DNA from: Streptomyces sp. NWU339
Lineage (GTDB): Bacteria > Actinomycetota > Actinomycetes > Streptomycetales > Streptomycetaceae
Length of the DNA stretch: 64,000 nucleotides
Assembly (NCBI RefSeq): GCF_003143855.1
Contig: NZ_QFRK01000002.1
Coordinates: 1-64,000 of the forward strand
Direction: 5' to 3'
The notes under the pieces were generated by a model. The model was not told the DNA's origin. It saw only the letters and a program-made list of their open reading frames with translations, and ran no database searches. A program made the position numbers and the translations under genes. Below are positions 61,164 through 64,000 of this stretch, in pieces; positions within the stretch are counted from its first letter, which is position 1; each line of letters starts with the position of its first letter.

Positions 61164-62774
61164 TCAGCGGGGAGACCTGCGGACCGCCCGCCCCGCCAGT
61201 ACGTCGGTGCGCCGCCCGTCCTCCATCACGAACCGCCCGTCGACCAGCACGTACGGGATGCCCACGGGGAGTGTCCGGGGCTGCTCGAAGGTGGAGCCCG
61301 CGGCCACCGTCCGCGGGTCGAACAGCACCAGGTCGGCCTTGTACCCCTCGCGGACCAGTCCGCGGTCCGCGAGCCGCAGCCGGGCGGCCGGCCGAGACGT
61401 CAGGTGCGCGACGCACTCCTCCAGCGACAGCACACCCAACTCCCGCACGTACCGCCCGAGATACTGCGGGAACGTGCCGTACGCGCGCGGGTGCGGCTTG
61501 GCGCCCTGGAGAATGCCGTCCGAGCCGCCGGTGTGCACCCGGTGTCGCATGATCGCCCGCACGTTCTCCTCGTGGCCGACGTGCTGCAGGATCGACGGGG
61601 CCAGCCTGTCCTTGAGCAGCAGCTCACGCGCGAGGGCCCACGGGCTCTCCCCGCGCAGCGCGGCCGACTCCCGCACCGTGCGGCCCACGTACTCGCCGAG
61701 CGCGGGGTCGCCCACCCCGGAGATCTCGATGGTGTCCCACTCGATGGGCACCCCGTGGCAGCCGTCCGAGCCGGTCACCTCCAGGTGGTGCCGGATCCGC
61801 TCGGCCGTCCCGTCGTCCGCGAGCCGCCTGAGCGTCTCCTCCGGGCCGCCCTCGCTCGCCCAGCTCGGCAGCATCGCGACGAGGGTGGTGCAGCCCGGCG
61901 TGTACGGGTACGTGTCGAGGCTGATGTCGGCGCCGGCGGCCAGCGCCTCGTCCAGCAGCGCCAGCAGCTCGGGCGCCCTGCCCTTGTTCACGCCGAAGTT
62001 CATCGTCGCGTGCGCCAGGTGCAGCGCGCAGCCCGCCTCCCGGGTGAGCGCCACCATCTCCTCGTACGCCTCGAGCGCGCCCGCGCCGTAGGAGCGGTGG
62101 TGCGGGCAGTAGTAGCCGCCGTACCGCGCCACCACCCGGCACAGCTCGGTGAGTTCGGCCTCCTTGGCGTACATGCCGGGCGTGTACGTCAGCCCCGACG
62201 ACATGCCGACCGCGCCCTGCTCCATCCCCTCCGCGACCAACTGCCGCATCCGGTCCAGCTCCTGGGGCGTCGCCTCCCGGTCCTCCCAGCCGACGGCGAG
62301 CGCGCGGACCGTGCCCTGCGGGATCAGGTACGCGGCGTTGACCGCGATGCCCGCGTCGAGCCGGTCCAGGTACTCGCCCACCGACCGCCAGTCGAAGTCG
62401 ACGTCGTCCCCGCCGCCGTTCCAGCCGGCGATGGCCGAGCGCACCTCGCCGAGCGTGCGGTCGTCGACCGGCGCGTACGACAGGCCGTCCTGGCCCAGTA
62501 CTTCGAGGGTGACGCCCTGCGCCGCCTTGGCGCTGTGGTCGGGGTCGCGCAGCAGCGCCAGATCGCTGTGCGCGTGCATGTCGATGAAGCCGGGGGCCAG
62601 GACCAGCCCCTCGGCGTCCAGTTCGCGGCGGGCCTTCGGGCGCTGACAGCCCGCTGCCGCCGCCTCCTTCACGATCGAGACGATCCGGCCGCCGTCGACG
62701 ACCACGTCCGCGCGGTAGGCGTGGCCGCCGGAGCCGTCCACGACATCGGCGTCCCGGATGACGAGTTCCTCCAT
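61164..62774 (-). CDS. N-acyl-D-amino-acid deacylase (D-aminoacylase), amidohydrolase family
   Basis: The 536-residue protein hydrolyses N-acyl-D-amino acids to the free D-amino acid. '[19 protein letters not shown]' (in part '[10 protein letters not shown]') holds metal ligands H67 and H69. '[15 protein letters not shown]', '[12 protein letters not shown]', 'LAHATMNFG', '[10 protein letters not shown]' and '[12 protein letters not shown]' are the other conserved blocks, with Cys, His and Asp ligands of the family. The start ATG is at 62774. It lies 12 bp after the D-amino-acid deaminase gene on the same strand, and the pair fits stepwise breakdown of acylated D-amino acids. Cytoplasmic. Confidence 0.92.
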   Translation of the reverse strand: MEELVIRDADVVDGSGGHAYRADVVVDGGRIVSIVKEAAAAGCQRPKARRELDAEGLVLAPGFIDMHAHSDLALLRDPDHSAKAAQGVTLEVLGQDGLSYAPVDDRTLGEVRSAIAGWNGGGDDVDFDWRSVGEYLDRLDAGIAVNAAYLIPQGTVRALAVGWEDREATPQELDRMRQLVAEGMEQGAVGMSSGLTYTPGMYAKEAELTELCRVVARYGGYYCPHHRSYGAGALEAYEEMVALTREAGCALHLAHATMNFGVNKGRAPELLALLDEALAAGADISLDTYPYTPGCTTLVAMLPSWASEGGPEETLRRLADDGTAERIRHHLEVTGSDGCHGVPIEWDTIEISGVGDPALGEYVGRTVRESAALRGESPWALARELLLKDRLAPSILQHVGHEENVRAIMRHRVHTGGSDGILQGAKPHPRAYGTFPQYLGRYVRELGVLSLEECVAHLTSRPAARLRLADRGLVREGYKADLVLFDPRTVAAGSTFEQPRTLPVGIPYVLVDGRFVMEDGRRTDVLAGRAVRRSPR

Positions 62775-62786
62775 GCCGCGGCCCCC

Positions 62787-64000
62787 CTAGAAGAACGTGC
62801 GGATGTAGTCGACCACCGTGCCGTCCGCCTCCGCCACGGGAATGAGTACCCACTTGTCGAACGAGGTGCACGGGTGCGACAGCCCGAGCCCCAGCCAGTC
62901 GCCGACCTCCAGGTCGGTCTCCGGGGTGGTGCGCAGCCAGGCGTGCTGGTCGGAGAGGGAGACCACCGAGACGCCGGTCGCCGGACGCTCGGCGCCGTCC
63001 CGGCGGATCACCTGGGCGAACGGCAGGTCGAGGTCGTAGGCCGCGTCCCGCTTGCCGGCGTTGGCGAAGGCCTGTTCGGCGGACGGGCGGGACACGATCT
63101 GCGTCCACAGCCGGAACGCGGGTTCCAGCGCGCCCTCCTCCGGTACCCGGTTGAACGGCGTCACCGCGCTGTAGTGCCCGTCGTCGTGCGAGACGTACGC
63201 ACCCGAGCGCAGCAACTTCAGTACGGGGGAGGAGAGTTCGGGGATCTCGGCGAAGACGTCGGCCACCGCGTCGAACCAGGCGCTGCCGCCCGCGCTCACC
63301 ACGATCTCGTTCAGGCCCGCGAACCGGCCCGCCTTGTCGAAGTCCACCGCCAGGGACACCAGCCGCCGCAGCCACGCCCGCACCCGCTCCGGGTCGGCGT
63401 CCGGCACCTCGCCCTCGTACCCGGCGACCCCGACCAGCCGCAGACCGCGCGCGCCCGCCACCGCGTCGGCGACGGCGGCGCACTCCGCCTCCGTGCGCAC
63501 CCCGGTCCGGGCGCCCTCGCCGGCGGCCAGCTCGATCACCACGTCCACCGGGCGGGCGGACCCGGCCAGCGCGGTGTCCATCAGCTCGACGCCGCGCACG
63601 GAGTCGACGTAGCAGACGAAGCGGAAGTCCGGGTCGGCGTCCAGCTCGCCGGAGACCCAGTGCAGGGCCGCCGTGTCCACCACCTCGTTGGCCAGGAAGA
63701 TCCGCTGGACACCGAACACCCGCGCCACCCGCGCCTGGTGCGGCACCGCGAGCGTGATGCCCCAGGCGCCGTGCTCGATCTGGCGCCGGAAGAGCTGCGG
63801 GGCCATGGAGGTCTTGCCATGCGGGGCGAAGGCGAGGCCGTGCCGGGCCGCGTACGTCTCCATCAGCTTCAGGTTGTGCTCCAGGCGCTCGGCGGACAGC
63901 GCGAGCACCGGGGTGGTGAAACCGCCGGTGAACAGGTTGCGGTGCTGGGCGGCCAGCTCGCCGACGGTCAGCCCGGCGGCGTCCGGCGGGAGGCCCTTGA
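62787..64000 (-). CDS. D-amino acid deaminase / alanine-racemase-fold PLP protein, 5' end outside the window
   Basis: The frame runs off the right edge; at least 404 codons are visible (start not seen; the GTG at 63908 is internal). N-terminal visible part 'PPDAAGLTVGELAAQHRNLF' precedes 'TTPVLALSAERLEHNLKLM' and 'GLAFAPHGKTSMAPQLFRRQ' (in part 'FAPHGKTSMAP'), where the Lys is the PLP residue. The C-terminal D-Ser-dehydratase-like domain has 'LSDQHAWLRTT', 'VGDWLGLGLSHPCTSFDKW' (in part 'LSHPCTSFDKW') with His and Cys zinc ligands. These match the DSD1-like family that deaminates D-amino acids or D-threonine. The D-aminoacylase gene follows 12 bp downstream, forming an operon. Confidence 0.9.
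   Translation of the reverse strand, partial: KGLPPDAAGLTVGELAAQHRNLFTGGFTTPVLALSAERLEHNLKLMETYAARHGLAFAPHGKTSMAPQLFRRQIEHGAWGITLAVPHQARVARVFGVQRIFLANEVVDTAALHWVSGELDADPDFRFVCYVDSVRGVELMDTALAGSARPVDVVIELAAGEGARTGVRTEAECAAVADAVAGARGLRLVGVAGYEGEVPDADPERVRAWLRRLVSLAVDFDKAGRFAGLNEIVVSAGGSAWFDAVADVFAEIPELSSPVLKLLRSGAYVSHDDGHYSAVTPFNRVPEEGALEPAFRLWTQIVSRPSAEQAFANAGKRDAAYDLDLPFAQVIRRDGAERPATGVSVVSLSDQHAWLRTTPETDLEVGDWLGLGLSHPCTSFDKWVLIPVAEADGTVVDYIRTFF

Overview
The window is high-GC actinobacterial chromosome, almost certainly Streptomyces. Codons end in G or C, GTG and TTG starts are common, a few genes carry the rare TTA codon, and mycothiol (mca), XRE/DUF397 and DUF4307 genes are present. The order metB - ilvA - greA - mca - DUF255 protein - pckG recalls, from memory, the conserved central chromosome of Streptomyces. 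That block is broken up by accessory insertions.

Region by region. 1-6400 is mobile or accessory DNA: a transposase cut by the window edge, a beheaded STAS gene, a SEC-C protein, a VapBC-like toxin-antitoxin pair and two back-to-back insertion sequences (an rve-type transposase and an IS110 transposase). 6690-19080 is core: cystathionine gamma-synthase, a small ECF-like sigma factor with a membrane partner, a MarR regulator, threonine dehydratase, GreA, a DUF4307 protein, mycothiol conjugate amidase, a large STAND/TPR ATPase and a DUF255 thioredoxin-fold protein. 19280-26036 is a four-gene translationally coupled operon: a processive GT2 synthase, a GT-C mannosyltransferase-like protein, a polyprenol-phosphate GT2 fused to GtrA, and a secreted galactose-oxidase/GlxA-like copper radical oxidase. 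The oxidase is frameshifted by a 5-bp tandem duplication, and the first gene has a TTA codon. 26088-29792 is core again (Mut7-C, hemolysin III, PEP carboxykinase).

30000-43350 is accessory: a DUF234-type ATPase behind three tandem palindromes, SRPBCC, DinB and NUDIX proteins, an XRE-DUF397 pair, an RsbW-like ATPase, a lipoprotein, and many small SUKH or immunity-like proteins. The immunity-like genes lead into a 3053-residue secreted Rhs/YD-repeat toxin (43459-52620) with a Hint domain and a C-terminal nucleotide-deaminase-like domain. A SUKH-4 immunity gene lies just downstream of it. On the divergent side of the toxin are an MmpS-like membrane protein, another SUKH protein, a frameshifted DUF4190/septum-formation gene and a decayed second copy of the MmpS-like gene.

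56083-64000 holds a PGRP-type amidase with long low-complexity linkers, an alanine-type aminotransferase, a secreted trypsin-like protease, and a D-aminoacylase plus D-amino-acid deaminase pair that runs off the right edge. No tRNA, rRNA or CRISPR array was seen. All family assignments come from reading motifs by eye; no database search was run.
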